From positions 1 through 63,144 of the forward strand of contig JBDRHL010000073.1 in assembly GCA_043816955.1 (NCBI GenBank): DNA of 63,144 nt, in the 5' to 3' direction. The first letter of the stretch is position 1. Each line of letters opens with the position of its first letter. Below the pieces are notes generated by a model, which saw only the letters and a program-made list of their open reading frames with translations, did no database searches and was not told where the DNA came from. Of the stretch, positions 44,604 through 54,379 are shown in pieces. The position numbers and the translations under genes are program-made. This stretch comes from JBDRHL01 sp043816955 (GTDB lineage Bacteria > Planctomycetota > Phycisphaerae > Sedimentisphaerales > CAYZTY01).

Positions 44604-45224
44604 ATGGATAAGCAGCTAAATTTAAAGGATGTTCAGAAAGAAATCAGCTTGATCACCAATGCTCTTAAAGCCGGCACTGGCCGTTCGGGCGATTTTCTCA
44701 CTAAATCAGAGAAAGCTAAAAAGCGTTTATCGGAAATCGAAAAAGTCCTTCAGGGATATCTGGGGGTGGGGTACCACAATCTTAGCGATTTGGAAAGTGT
44801 TTCTTCGGGCAAATTGCAAGAGGCTTGGCAAATTGCAGGTGGCCAGATAGATAAAATCAAAAAACTTCTTAGTGATGTCAATTCGGCTTTAGATTATAGC
44901 CGTCATATAAAGAAAGAGACCGCCGGTCCGGTTAAAACAACTGAAACCGGCGATTATAAAGAAATTGAAGAAGATACTGACCCTATGAGTACATCTGAAG
45001 TAACTTCTCAGACAATTGCCCTTCTGGATGCACAACGATACGGGGCTACAACCGGCCACGACAAATATCCAAAGCCTGACCTTGGTTTACCTACGAATCA
45101 ACGAAACTGTGGTATTGCAGATAAGATTCGTATGGGATTGAGAGGTTCAGGGGCAAGTGGGCATGATTATCACCAGATTACAATGCCAAAATTCTATCAT
45201 ATCTTTTGCAGGGGGAAAGTTTGA
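44604..45224 (+). CDS. Helical protein of unknown function, coupled to propeller gene
   Basis: 206 aa. Residues 1-105 form helical hairpins (KDVQKEISLITNALKAG, KAKKRLSEIEKVLQGYLG, IDKIKKLLSDVNSALDYSRH), reminiscent in size of the A proteins but without detectable sequence identity. Residues 110-206 are low in structure and end in HIFCRGKV. Its stop overlaps the likely TTG start of the propeller gene as TTGA, so the two are translationally coupled. Confidence 0.7.
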   Translation: MDKQLNLKDVQKEISLITNALKAGTGRSGDFLTKSEKAKKRLSEIEKVLQGYLGVGYHNLSDLESVSSGKLQEAWQIAGGQIDKIKKLLSDVNSALDYSRHIKKETAGPVKTTETGDYKEIEEDTDPMSTSEVTSQTIALLDAQRYGATTGHDKYPKPDLGLPTNQRNCGIADKIRMGLRGSGASGHDYHQITMPKFYHIFCRGKV

Positions 45225-47128
45225 GTTCGGATACGGAAACAATTGTGTTTGGCGGCAGTGGCAGCGAAAACCCCTCACTTAAGATGTGGTCGAAGCTGAC
45301 CGAAGATGCCAAACCTTTGATTGTCTCTCAATTCAGTTATGATTTTTCGATTTATGCCCTGGCTATTTCTCCAGGTGGCACCAGAATAGCCGTAGGTACT
45401 AAGCAAGGACTTTTGCGAGTCCACGCCCTTTCAGGTTTGCGTGCCTCTGAAAACAGCCCTGCCCTTTTTGAAATATACCATCCACCGTTTGTTACCAGCC
45501 TTGCCTTTTTAACCGATGACATTCTGGCTTCAGGCAGCCTTAATGGTAACATCAAATTATGGTCTGTATCAGAAAAATGCCAGTTAGCAGAATTCCCAGC
45601 CCATCCCAAAGGGGTGATTGCGCTTCGGCGGTTAGGATCATTGGTATTAGCAAGCATTGGTAGAGATAAGGTGCTTCGGATATGGGACATGGACACCATG
45701 GAGGCAAAATATGAAAGTCCGCCGTTTATCCTGCCAAAGATTTATGCTCTTACTTCACTGGATTGTAGCTTCATTAGTGGGCTATTGATGCATCCATCCG
45801 GCAATGGTGATCTACACTTGTATGATCCTTACAATGATTTTACTAAACGTATTGTACATGCCCACGATGGTGATTTCTGTGCTTTGGCATGCGGTAGTGA
45901 ATATGTAGTAACCGCCGGCTTAAGCGATACAATGATCAAACTGTGGCCATCTTCAATGGATGAACCTCTTGCGGAAGTTTCTGCTCCTTTAGGGTGTTGG
46001 ACGGTCAGTTGGGCGGGAACAAGTTCGATTATAACTGCTTATACTGATGGCAGCAGTCAAGTCTGGAACCTTGATGGCAGGCTTTCGCCTGGACCCCGAT
46101 ACAATAATCTTGACTTGCGTACTACTATCGGCTTGCCGGTAGACCTTATGGCAAGAAACCTGTTAGAGACTAACAAACAATGGTGTGACAATAAGCTTGC
46201 CAGAGCGAAGGAAATCATCGCAGATTCCGGGGGCCGCAAAGAGATATCGACCATTATTGATGGTCTCTGTCAGAAAGGGTTTTCTGTCGAAGCTATGTTA
46301 GTCCTGGCAGATGCGGCAAAAGCACAAAACAAACCGCTTTGGGAACTTGAATGCCGCCTGACTCTGGTTAAAGAACTGGGTGATAATAGTACAGCATTAC
46401 CATTACTATATGCTCTGGGGAAACTATTACGAAGACTCAAAGAGCCGAAGCTTGCACAGGATTGCTTCAAAAAGATTCTGCAAACAGACCGAGACTATTT
46501 TGATGTGAATGAGCAGATTGCCAGCTTAGAGTCAGACTCTTTGATACAGCTTTGCCCGGAGAAGGATATACGAGGCGACCTAATGAAAAAAGGCCGTTTT
46601 CTCCAGGAGTTGGAAAAGCATACAATTCTAAATAAGAAATTCTCCTGGCGGTCGGTGATTAAAATAGAAAAAGCATTCACTTTTAAAGTCCGTCTAAGTA
46701 GTAAGGATGTGGCTGATTCTGTTTCAACAGCCATAGAAAAATCCAAGTCAGATGCCTGCTCAACTGGATTGGAGCAAGTGCTGCTCTTTTACCGAGGCAG
46801 ATTAAAAGAGATAACCTGGATGTATGTGCTTTCAACCAAAAAGAATTTCCCAATAACTTTTGCACTGGAAATTCACTCTACTACCAGAGGTTCAGAATTC
46901 ATTCCATACAAAATTTTTGATACAAAGCAACTAAAGATTTCTACGGAGATATCAGCTAATGAGCATAATCAGCAGGTAGAAAATGCCTGGAACAAATTCC
47001 GCGCTTCTGATGATACCAAGGATTGGTTAAGCAACATTTACAATATATCAAACGAATGTATCAAACAACTGGCCAGGAAAAAACGGTCAGATAAGGGAAA
47101 GTCAGGCAAGATAAAGTATAGATATTAA
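45221..47128 (+). CDS. WD40 beta-propeller protein with helical C-terminus
   Basis: A 635-aa protein. WD-type repeats occupy about residues 40-290, e.g. VTSLAFLTDDILASGS with GNIKLWSV near 90-118, VLASIGRDKVLRIWDM near 150-165, VVTAGLSDTMIKLWPS near 228-243 and SSIITAYTDGSSQVWNL near 270-287. Residues 310-440 are helical and TPR-like (LLYALGKLLRRLKEPKLAQD), followed by a mixed C-terminal domain containing RSVIKIEKAFTFKVRLSS. I choose the TTG at 45221 (GGGGG upstream, TTGA overlap with the previous stop) over a TTG 15 bases earlier. Propellers usually organise complexes or sense ligands. In kinase-rich conflict systems they act as sensors, which is only an analogy here. Confidence 0.8.
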   Translation: MSSDTETIVFGGSGSENPSLKMWSKLTEDAKPLIVSQFSYDFSIYALAISPGGTRIAVGTKQGLLRVHALSGLRASENSPALFEIYHPPFVTSLAFLTDDILASGSLNGNIKLWSVSEKCQLAEFPAHPKGVIALRRLGSLVLASIGRDKVLRIWDMDTMEAKYESPPFILPKIYALTSLDCSFISGLLMHPSGNGDLHLYDPYNDFTKRIVHAHDGDFCALACGSEYVVTAGLSDTMIKLWPSSMDEPLAEVSAPLGCWTVSWAGTSSIITAYTDGSSQVWNLDGRLSPGPRYNNLDLRTTIGLPVDLMARNLLETNKQWCDNKLARAKEIIADSGGRKEISTIIDGLCQKGFSVEAMLVLADAAKAQNKPLWELECRLTLVKELGDNSTALPLLYALGKLLRRLKEPKLAQDCFKKILQTDRDYFDVNEQIASLESDSLIQLCPEKDIRGDLMKKGRFLQELEKHTILNKKFSWRSVIKIEKAFTFKVRLSSKDVADSVSTAIEKSKSDACSTGLEQVLLFYRGRLKEITWMYVLSTKKNFPITFALEIHSTTRGSEFIPYKIFDTKQLKISTEISANEHNQQVENAWNKFRASDDTKDWLSNIYNISNECIKQLARKKRSDKGKSGKIKYRY

Positions 47129-47158
47129 AAGAAACAATATGTTTTGAGGTTTTTACAA

Positions 47159-50100
47159 ATGAGCGAAGATGCTTCAATTATTACATGCCGGAAATGTGGC
47201 AGTAAGCTGGAAGCAACCTGGTCTACGTGTCCGAGTTGCGGTGCACCAACAAGTTTGCCGGGTTTGGTATGCCCTAATCGTAACTGCCAGAGTCCGATTG
47301 AGGAACACTGGAAAATATGTCCATATTGTGCAACCACCTTATCTGGCAGTGAAACACCACACGCTAATGAAGCTTCTTCGGGCACAGGGGCAAATTTAAG
47401 TAGTAGGGGTGGTATTGTTACACAAAGAAAGAATGGAAGGATCACCATAGTGCCTTTAGATTTGCCGGAAGGTGAGGCTTTATGGGATAAATACCGTATT
47501 GTTAAAGAGCTTGGGAGAGGCGGTTTCGGGGCGGTTTATCAAGTCGAAGATACGGTACTTAATGAGCAGATAGCGTTAAAAGTGGTTGTAGCCGGCGAAG
47601 GTGATGTTGAGCATGCCACTGAGGAAATCGTACATGAGTTCAAGCTACGCAGTAAAGTTACTGATATTAGTCATATTATCAATGCACAGGATCCACGGAC
47701 TTGTAAATACAAAGGATTATCTTTAGTTCTTCTGCCAATGGACCTTGCAGATGGTGGTAGCCTGCGGCAGTGGTTATTACACAATCAGGACGTTGAAAAA
47801 CGCCTAAAAACAGGCCTGGAACTTTTTAAGCAGGCCTGTTTGGGCGTAAAGGCAATTCATGATGCTGACCTTGTTCACCTGGACATCAAACCTGAGAATA
47901 TTCTCTTAGTGGGCGGAAAGGCCAAGATAGCTGACTTTGGTATAGGCAGGTATTGCTCCAAGATGTTCGCAAAAAACCCCAAGCAATTATTACGTCGGGG
48001 GGTCGGTACACCGCAGTACATGAGTCCTGAGCAATTTCGTGCAGCCAGGCCAAAAGATATTGGTCGGGCCAGTGATATATACAGTTTGGGAATAGTCCTT
48101 TTTGAAATTCTGGATGGCAGTCGGCCATTTGAAGGAGATCCTCTTGAGCTGCAGGATGCACACTTGAATATCCAGCCTCCGCTGCTAACAGGTAAGGCAG
48201 AAACATGGTGGTCGATTGTTAAGCGGTGCCTTGAAAAGGATGCAACAGACAGGTATCTAAATATTGTTCAATTGCTCAAAGACTTAGACTATGTGGCTCA
48301 GGGACTTCCTCTTAGTGTTGATGTGGCGTGTCCTAATTGCGGCCACGCTAATATCAAACCCGGGACGATACATACTAAAAAATGTGAAAAGTGCAGAAAA
48401 GAACTTCCAGATTCCTATTTCTGTCTTTGTCCTGGCTGTGACAAGATCTTACGCATTGATGTAGAAAAATGCCCAGTCTGTGATAGAAATGTGGCTGCAT
48501 ACTACCGATTGTTGGGACAAAGAGAATATATTGAACAGTTGAAAGATGAAGACCCTGCAGGGACTATCGAACTTTTAGAAAAAGTCTTACAGTCCTTTAA
48601 AAAATCAGGTGATGAAATCGGCTTTCACGAGCGTGCGATACAGCTTTTGAAAGATTTACGCAAGAAACAAACACAGATCACCCCTTTAATTGACCAGGCC
48701 CGTGACGCTGAATTAGATCACCAGGTAGAACAGGCTATAGAGGCATGGCAGGAAGTTCTCAAGATAATTTCTCGGCACCGGATAGCAAAGGGGAAAATAC
48801 AGGATCTTAAATCAAGGATAAAGGATTTTGGGCAAGGCCGAAAAAAAGCTGTAAAGCTAATGAACGAGGCAAAATTCGAAGATGCTGAAGAACTTCTCGA
48901 AAACTGTCAGAAAATTATCCGTGATTACGAAAATATTAATGAAATACTCAAAATTTGTCGGCAGCGGGCCAAAGAGTACGATGAGGGTTTCAAGGGTGCT
49001 CGAAAATCATTGGAGCAGGGACTGTTTCAGGATGCACATGAACAGATAAAGATAGCTTTAACACAGGCACCTGAGAGTTCGGAAGCCAAGGCTTTGTCTG
49101 AGCAAATAGACAGAGTCTGGTCGAAGAGTCTGATTCAGGAAGCACCTCCCAAAATAAAGGCTGCAAAATTTGAAGAGACTGAAGCTTTGCTTGATCATGC
49201 CGAGAAGCTTTGCCAAGCAACAGAGGAACTTGATGAAGCAAGAAAATTGCTAAGAGAGACTCAATATGATTACGACGAACATATGGGGCATGCTCGTGAT
49301 GCAAAAAAATACAAGGATTTTGTTATAGCTTTAAAAAACGTAGATTTGGCAATAGAAGTGTGTCCAGACTCCAAGGAGGCAAGAGAACTCAAAAATGATA
49401 TTGCAAAACTGAAGAAAGAGAGAGAGGACGCGAGAAAGATATTCAGGGAAAATGTCATTGCCGCTGCCAAGTGGTTATTTGTTCTTATGCCTGGAATTGC
49501 CGGTATTGTCGTGCTGGTTTTGTACACCCAGCTGGAAATTGGCGGCATTGCAATAGGTATTGGTATCATGGCTGGAATTCTTAACTACATACGTAAGACG
49601 GGAATCTATAATGCTCTAAGTAATTGGGATCTCATTAAGGGTGAGGCAAGGCCGGCATTTTTCTTAATCAGCCTTTTGCTTGCTGTTTCCGGTGCTCTTT
49701 CTGTTACGAACAAACCTTTGACAGCTTTGATATTTCCAGTTCTCGCTGTTGTTTATTCCTTTGGCAAGGAGCTTAAGGAGTTGGCTGCTATTGTGGCAAA
49801 AGGGCCGGTTATTCGTGAGTGCAGGACACAAATAGGTAAAGTTACAGCTTGGTGGAACCAGTTCAGCAACAGATCGAAATCTATTGCTATCATAACTGCC
49901 CTTTTATTAGTTGTGGTTGTCAGTGCTGCTGCTTTTGTTGGTACATACCAATCGAAACAAAGAAGTGAGATGATGGCTGACATCTCAAACGCAGCCGCCA
50001 GTCAAGTAGTAGGTAATTGGAAAGAGGCGGCTATCCTGTATGAAAGATTAGTTGCTGAGAAACCTAATAATCTCTCGTTTAAGAACTCTCTTGCTATCTG

Positions 50101-51763
50101 TCAGTATATGGTGGAAGCTGAGACTGCTGAGCGTGAAGGTAGGTTTGACGAAGCTCTGATACACTGTCAAAATGCCGGGGACCTTGCGACGGTTCCAGCT
50201 ATTATTGAGGTGATTGATACAAAGATACAAGATATATCAGATGCAAAGGAAAAATTTGACAAAATAACAGCACTTCTTACTGAGGCTCAGGCACTTAAGA
50301 ACGAAGGCGACCTTGATAAATCACTTGGCTGTGTAGCTAAGGCTTTGACTTTGGATACGGATAACGTTGAAGCGGGACAGTTGCATGCTGAATTAACATC
50401 GCTTATGAAACGAAGAGTTGAGTCGGAAAAACAGGAAAGATTTCGCAACCTTATGGCAAAGGCTGTCAATTATGAGACCCAAGAGGATTGGGAAAAAGCG
50501 ATAGAAGCTTATAGCCAGGTAATGATAATTAAACCTGACAACAGCGATGTTAAAGGTAAACTTGCTGAATGTTACCACAACCTGAATGTAGCTAAAGCTA
50601 AAGAAGCTGAAAACAAGGGGGAGTTAAACAAAGCCATCGGTTTCTACACAAAAGCTTTATCATACAAACAGGTTCCGTCAACACAAGTAGCTCTTGAATC
50701 CGCGAAGGAAAAACAAGCTAAGCCAGACCAATCCCTCTCCTCTCCCAAAACAGATGATAGCGATACTATGTACCAACAAGGCCAGATGCATGAAAATGCT
50801 GATGGTGTCAGAAGAAATTACCAAAAGGCAATAGAGTGCTACCGTGAGGCAGCAGAAGCAGGACACATTGGTGCCATGAATAGGCTTGGAGCAATGTACT
50901 ACGCTGGCATGGGTGTTCCCAGGAATTTTAATAAAGCTGTAGAGTGGCACCACAAGGCAATAGACATGGGAAATATTGGCGCCATGAGTAACCTTGGTGC
51001 AATTTACATGGTTAACGAATATTATGAGAAAGCAATAAAGTGGTACCACAAAGCAATAGAGGCAGAAAACAGTACAGCCATGCATCTTCTTGGTATGATG
51101 TACCATGAGGGCGCTGGTGTTTCCAAAGATTATAAAAAAGCTATGGAATGGTACCGTAAAGCAGCGGAAGCAGATAATAGTACTGGTATGAATAGTCTTG
51201 GCATTATGTACAAGAACGGTTGGGGCATCGCCCAAAACTACCAGAAAGCTGAGGAGTGGTTTCATAAATCGGCAGAAAAAGGAAATAGTGATGCCATGCA
51301 TAATCTCGGCCAGATGTATAGGAATGGTAATGGTCTCAGGAGAGATTACCAAAAAGCAATAGAGTGGTACCATAAAGCTGCAGAAGCCGGGGATAGTGAT
51401 GGTATGTGTAGCATTGGTGCGATGTACTACGGAGGCATCGGTGTTGTCAAAGATTATAAGAAAGCTATGGAGTGGTATCGTAAGGCCGCAGAAACAGGGG
51501 ATAGTGCAGCCATGCATAATCTTGGTGTGATGCACATGGCCGGTGAAGGTGTTAGCATAAATTATCAAAAGGCAATGGAATGCTTCCGTAAAGCAGCAGA
51601 GGCAGGGAATATTGATGCCATGAATAATCTTGGTGCAATGTACTACGACGGCAGGGGTGTTGTCAAAGATCATAAGAAAGCGATGGAGTGGTTTCGCAAG
51701 GCGGCACGACTGGGGGATGAAAGCGCACAACAAAATCTTATTAATTTTGGAGAAACATGGTAA
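47159..51763 (+). CDS. Zinc-ribbon Ser/Thr kinase with TM helices, TPR-like and Sel1 repeats
   Basis: A 1534-aa protein, start fixed by GAGG nine bases before the ATG at 47159 and by comparison with its paralogues. Residues 7-65: double zinc ribbon (CRKCGSKL ... CPSC, CPNRNC ... CPYC). Residues 110-385: protein kinase with Gly loop GRGGFGAVY near 118, the ATP Lys in ALKVV near 140, catalytic HLDIKPEN near 239 (HRD has Leu for Arg), DFG near 259 and GTPQYMSPEQ. Then further zinc ribbons (CPNCGH ... CEKC, CPGC ... CPVC), a long TPR-like helical part, about three to four TM helices between residues 770 and 935, and a C-terminal run of about nine Sel1 repeats (AMHNLGQMYRNGNG type). Probably a membrane-spanning sensor-scaffold kinase. 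The kinase domain looks active. Confidence 0.88.
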   Translation: MSEDASIITCRKCGSKLEATWSTCPSCGAPTSLPGLVCPNRNCQSPIEEHWKICPYCATTLSGSETPHANEASSGTGANLSSRGGIVTQRKNGRITIVPLDLPEGEALWDKYRIVKELGRGGFGAVYQVEDTVLNEQIALKVVVAGEGDVEHATEEIVHEFKLRSKVTDISHIINAQDPRTCKYKGLSLVLLPMDLADGGSLRQWLLHNQDVEKRLKTGLELFKQACLGVKAIHDADLVHLDIKPENILLVGGKAKIADFGIGRYCSKMFAKNPKQLLRRGVGTPQYMSPEQFRAARPKDIGRASDIYSLGIVLFEILDGSRPFEGDPLELQDAHLNIQPPLLTGKAETWWSIVKRCLEKDATDRYLNIVQLLKDLDYVAQGLPLSVDVACPNCGHANIKPGTIHTKKCEKCRKELPDSYFCLCPGCDKILRIDVEKCPVCDRNVAAYYRLLGQREYIEQLKDEDPAGTIELLEKVLQSFKKSGDEIGFHERAIQLLKDLRKKQTQITPLIDQARDAELDHQVEQAIEAWQEVLKIISRHRIAKGKIQDLKSRIKDFGQGRKKAVKLMNEAKFEDAEELLENCQKIIRDYENINEILKICRQRAKEYDEGFKGARKSLEQGLFQDAHEQIKIALTQAPESSEAKALSEQIDRVWSKSLIQEAPPKIKAAKFEETEALLDHAEKLCQATEELDEARKLLRETQYDYDEHMGHARDAKKYKDFVIALKNVDLAIEVCPDSKEARELKNDIAKLKKEREDARKIFRENVIAAAKWLFVLMPGIAGIVVLVLYTQLEIGGIAIGIGIMAGILNYIRKTGIYNALSNWDLIKGEARPAFFLISLLLAVSGALSVTNKPLTALIFPVLAVVYSFGKELKELAAIVAKGPVIRECRTQIGKVTAWWNQFSNRSKSIAIITALLLVVVVSAAAFVGTYQSKQRSEMMADISNAAASQVVGNWKEAAILYERLVAEKPNNLSFKNSLAICQYMVEAETAEREGRFDEALIHCQNAGDLATVPAIIEVIDTKIQDISDAKEKFDKITALLTEAQALKNEGDLDKSLGCVAKALTLDTDNVEAGQLHAELTSLMKRRVESEKQERFRNLMAKAVNYETQEDWEKAIEAYSQVMIIKPDNSDVKGKLAECYHNLNVAKAKEAENKGELNKAIGFYTKALSYKQVPSTQVALESAKEKQAKPDQSLSSPKTDDSDTMYQQGQMHENADGVRRNYQKAIECYREAAEAGHIGAMNRLGAMYYAGMGVPRNFNKAVEWHHKAIDMGNIGAMSNLGAIYMVNEYYEKAIKWYHKAIEAENSTAMHLLGMMYHEGAGVSKDYKKAMEWYRKAAEADNSTGMNSLGIMYKNGWGIAQNYQKAEEWFHKSAEKGNSDAMHNLGQMYRNGNGLRRDYQKAIEWYHKAAEAGDSDGMCSIGAMYYGGIGVVKDYKKAMEWYRKAAETGDSAAMHNLGVMHMAGEGVSINYQKAMECFRKAAEAGNIDAMNNLGAMYYDGRGVVKDHKKAMEWFRKAARLGDESAQQNLINFGETW

Positions 51764-51875
51764 CGAATAACAATCTTCGAGATAAAGCTGTTGAGGTTTT
51801 TATAAAAGCAAGATATTGGCCAGGATGAGTAATAAATATTTCAAAAAAGCAATGTGTCTTTAAGGATTTTCGTAG
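51764..51875 (+). repeat. Duplicated intergenic leader, copy 1
   Basis: This 112-base gap matches 54267-54379 closely along its whole length. It contains TTGAGG-TTTTTATAAA, which resembles the leader of the kinase gene, and a micro-frame ATG AGT AAT AAA TAT (from 51825), followed by TAAGGAT just before the next gene. Confidence 0.85.
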
Positions 51876-54266
51876 ATGAGTGAAAACACTTCAATTATCA
51901 CGTGCCGAAAATGTGGCGAAAAGATAGAATCAACCTGGTCTACGTGTCCGAGTTGCGGTACACCGACAAGTTCGTCGGTCTTGCTATGCCCCAATCGTAA
52001 TTGCCAGCGTCCGATTGAGGGACACTGGAAAATATGCCCATATTGTGCAACTAAATTATCAGGCAGTGAAACACCACACGCTAATGAAGCTTCCTCGGAT
52101 ATTCATGAATACATGACAAAAACAGGTAATGTTACAGCTTGGTGGAACCAGTTCAGCAACAAGTCTAAATCTATTGGTATCATAATTTTCCTTTTATTGG
52201 TCGTGGTTATCAGTGCGGCCATTTTTGTTAGTATACAGCAATCGAAACAAAGAAGTGAGATGCTGGTGGAGATATCGAACGCCGCAGCCACTCAGGCGGC
52301 CAGAAATTGGAAGCAGGCAGCTATTCTGTATGAAACATTACTTGCGAGGAAACCTAAGAATCTCTCGTTTAAGAACTCTCTTGCGGTCTGTCAGTATATG
52401 GCAAAAGCTGAGGAGACTGAACGTGAAGGCAGGCTCGATGAAGCTCTGACACAATGCCAAAACGCCAGGAATTATGCAACAGTTCCAGCTATCGTTGGGA
52501 TAATTGAGACGAAGACAAAAGACATCTCAAATAAAAAGGAAAGATTTGACAAAATAACAGCACTTCTTGCTGAAGCCCAGATACTTACGAGCAAGGAAGA
52601 GTTCGACAAATCCCTTGGGTGTATTACTGAGCTTTTGACTTTGGATGCTGGTAATACTCAAGCACAGCAATTACATTCTGAGTTAACATTACTTATAGAA
52701 GAACAGAGAATAGAGGCGGAAAAACAGGGGAAATTTCACAAACTTATAACAGAAGCTGCCAATTATGAAACCCAGGAAGAATGGGACAAAGCTATAGAAG
52801 CGTATAGTCAGGCGGCAGCAATCGAACTTGAAAACAGTGATATTAAAGACAAGCTTGCCGAATGTTACCACAACCAGAATATTGCTAAGGCCAAAGACGC
52901 CGAAAACAAAGGGGATTGGGATAGTGCGATTAAGTTTTATACAAAAGCTCTTTCCTATAAACAGGTTTCTTCAACTCAAGCAAGACTTGATTCTGCAAAC
53001 ATGAATTTAGTAGAAAAGATCAGAGAAGAGCAAAAACTTCACGAGCTTGACAAATGGTTCAAACTGGCTTCCATAGCCGAAACAGAGGGCAATTTAAAAG
53101 ATGCAATAGAGTACTACCGTAAGGCAGCAGAAGCAGGACATAGCGGTGCCATGAATGGTCTTGGTGCAATGTACAGGGATAGCAAAGGTATTGCTAAAGA
53201 TTACACAAAAGCTATAGGATGGTTTCGTAAAGCAGCGAAAGCAGGACACAGTGGTGCCATGCATAATCTCGGCCAGATGTATAGGAAAGGTAATGGTCTC
53301 AGGAGAGATTACCAAAAAGCAATAGAGTGGTTCCATAAAGCAGCAGAAGCCGGGGATAGTGATGCCGTGTGTAGCCTTGGTGTGATGTACTACATCGGCA
53401 TAGGTGTTGCTCGAAATCATACAAAAGCTATAGAATTATTTAGTAAGGCCGCGGAAACGGGAGATGGTGCAGCCATGTGCAATCTTGGTACGATGTACAA
53501 GAATGGCCATGGTGTTAGCAGAAATTATCACAAGGCAATAGAGTGGTTCCGTGAAGCGGCAGAGGGCGGCTTTGGTGGAGGTATGTATTATCTTGGTGAT
53601 ATGTATCATGAGGGCGCTGGTGTTTCCAAAGATTATAAAAAAGCTATGGAATGGTATCGTAAAGCGGCGGAAGCAGGGCATGTCTTAGCCATGTATAATA
53701 TTGGTAGAATGTACTATAAGGGCTGGGGTATCACCAAAGATTATAAGAAAGCGGTGGAATGGTATCGTAAAGCAGCGGAAGCAGGGCATGTCACAGCCAT
53801 GTATAATATTGGTGTGATGTACAGGGATGACGAAGGTATTGTTAGAGATTATAAAAAAGCGGTGGTGTGGTTCCGCAAGGCTGCAGAAGCAGGGAATAAT
53901 GATGCCATGAGTAATCTTGGTGTGATGTACAGAAAAGGTCAGGGTGTTGTCAAAGATGATAAGAAAGCCGTGGAGTGGTATCGTAGGGCCGCAGAGGCGG
54001 GGAATAGCACAGCCATGTATAATCTTGGTTGGATGTACAGGGATGACGAAGGTATTGTTAAAGATTATAAAAAAGCGGTGGTGTGGTTCCGCAAGGCTGC
54101 GGAAGCAGGGAATACTGATGCTATGATTGGTATTGGTGGGATGTACTACGAAGGTTTAGGTGTTGTCAAAGATTATAAGAAGGCGGTAGAATGGTTTCGC
54201 AAGGCGGCACGCCTGGGAAATAAAGCTGCACAACAAAATCTTACTATTTTGGGAGAAACTTGGTAA
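51876..54266 (+). CDS. Zinc-ribbon membrane protein with TPR and Sel1 repeats
   Basis: A 796-aa paralogue of the kinase protein that lacks the kinase domain. Residues 7-65 are the shared double zinc ribbon. One TM helix lies near residues 97-118 (IGIIIFLLLVVVISAAIFV). TPR-like helices follow (WKQAAILYETLLARKPKN, WDKAIEAYSQAAAI). From about residue 400 to the end are roughly ten Sel1 repeats of 36 residues (GVMYRDDEGIVRDYKKAVVW type). Its N-terminal region, TPR block and part of the Sel1 array are very similar to the kinase protein, so duplication followed by loss of the kinase is likely. Predicted to be anchored in the membrane, with the zinc ribbon on the side of the N-terminus. Confidence 0.88.
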   Translation: MSENTSIITCRKCGEKIESTWSTCPSCGTPTSSSVLLCPNRNCQRPIEGHWKICPYCATKLSGSETPHANEASSDIHEYMTKTGNVTAWWNQFSNKSKSIGIIIFLLLVVVISAAIFVSIQQSKQRSEMLVEISNAAATQAARNWKQAAILYETLLARKPKNLSFKNSLAVCQYMAKAEETEREGRLDEALTQCQNARNYATVPAIVGIIETKTKDISNKKERFDKITALLAEAQILTSKEEFDKSLGCITELLTLDAGNTQAQQLHSELTLLIEEQRIEAEKQGKFHKLITEAANYETQEEWDKAIEAYSQAAAIELENSDIKDKLAECYHNQNIAKAKDAENKGDWDSAIKFYTKALSYKQVSSTQARLDSANMNLVEKIREEQKLHELDKWFKLASIAETEGNLKDAIEYYRKAAEAGHSGAMNGLGAMYRDSKGIAKDYTKAIGWFRKAAKAGHSGAMHNLGQMYRKGNGLRRDYQKAIEWFHKAAEAGDSDAVCSLGVMYYIGIGVARNHTKAIELFSKAAETGDGAAMCNLGTMYKNGHGVSRNYHKAIEWFREAAEGGFGGGMYYLGDMYHEGAGVSKDYKKAMEWYRKAAEAGHVLAMYNIGRMYYKGWGITKDYKKAVEWYRKAAEAGHVTAMYNIGVMYRDDEGIVRDYKKAVVWFRKAAEAGNNDAMSNLGVMYRKGQGVVKDDKKAVEWYRRAAEAGNSTAMYNLGWMYRDDEGIVKDYKKAVVWFRKAAEAGNTDAMIGIGGMYYEGLGVVKDYKKAVEWFRKAARLGNKAAQQNLTILGETW

Positions 54267-54379
54267 CGAATAGCAATCTTCGAGATAAAGCTGTTGAGGT
54301 TTTTGTAAAAGCAAGATGTTGGCCAGGATGAGTAATAAATATCTCAAAGAAGCACGTTGTCTTTTAAGGATTTTTGTAA
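54267..54379 (+). repeat. Duplicated intergenic leader, copy 2
   Basis: Second copy of 51764-51875, with a few substitutions. The micro-frame (MSNKY) is preserved at its start but its stop is not. Confidence 0.85.

Noticed and set aside
50678..51733. Long minus-strand open frame opposite the Sel1 repeats
   Set aside because: It is periodic, mirrors the Sel1 array and lacks a ribosome site; a shadow of repetitive coding sequence.
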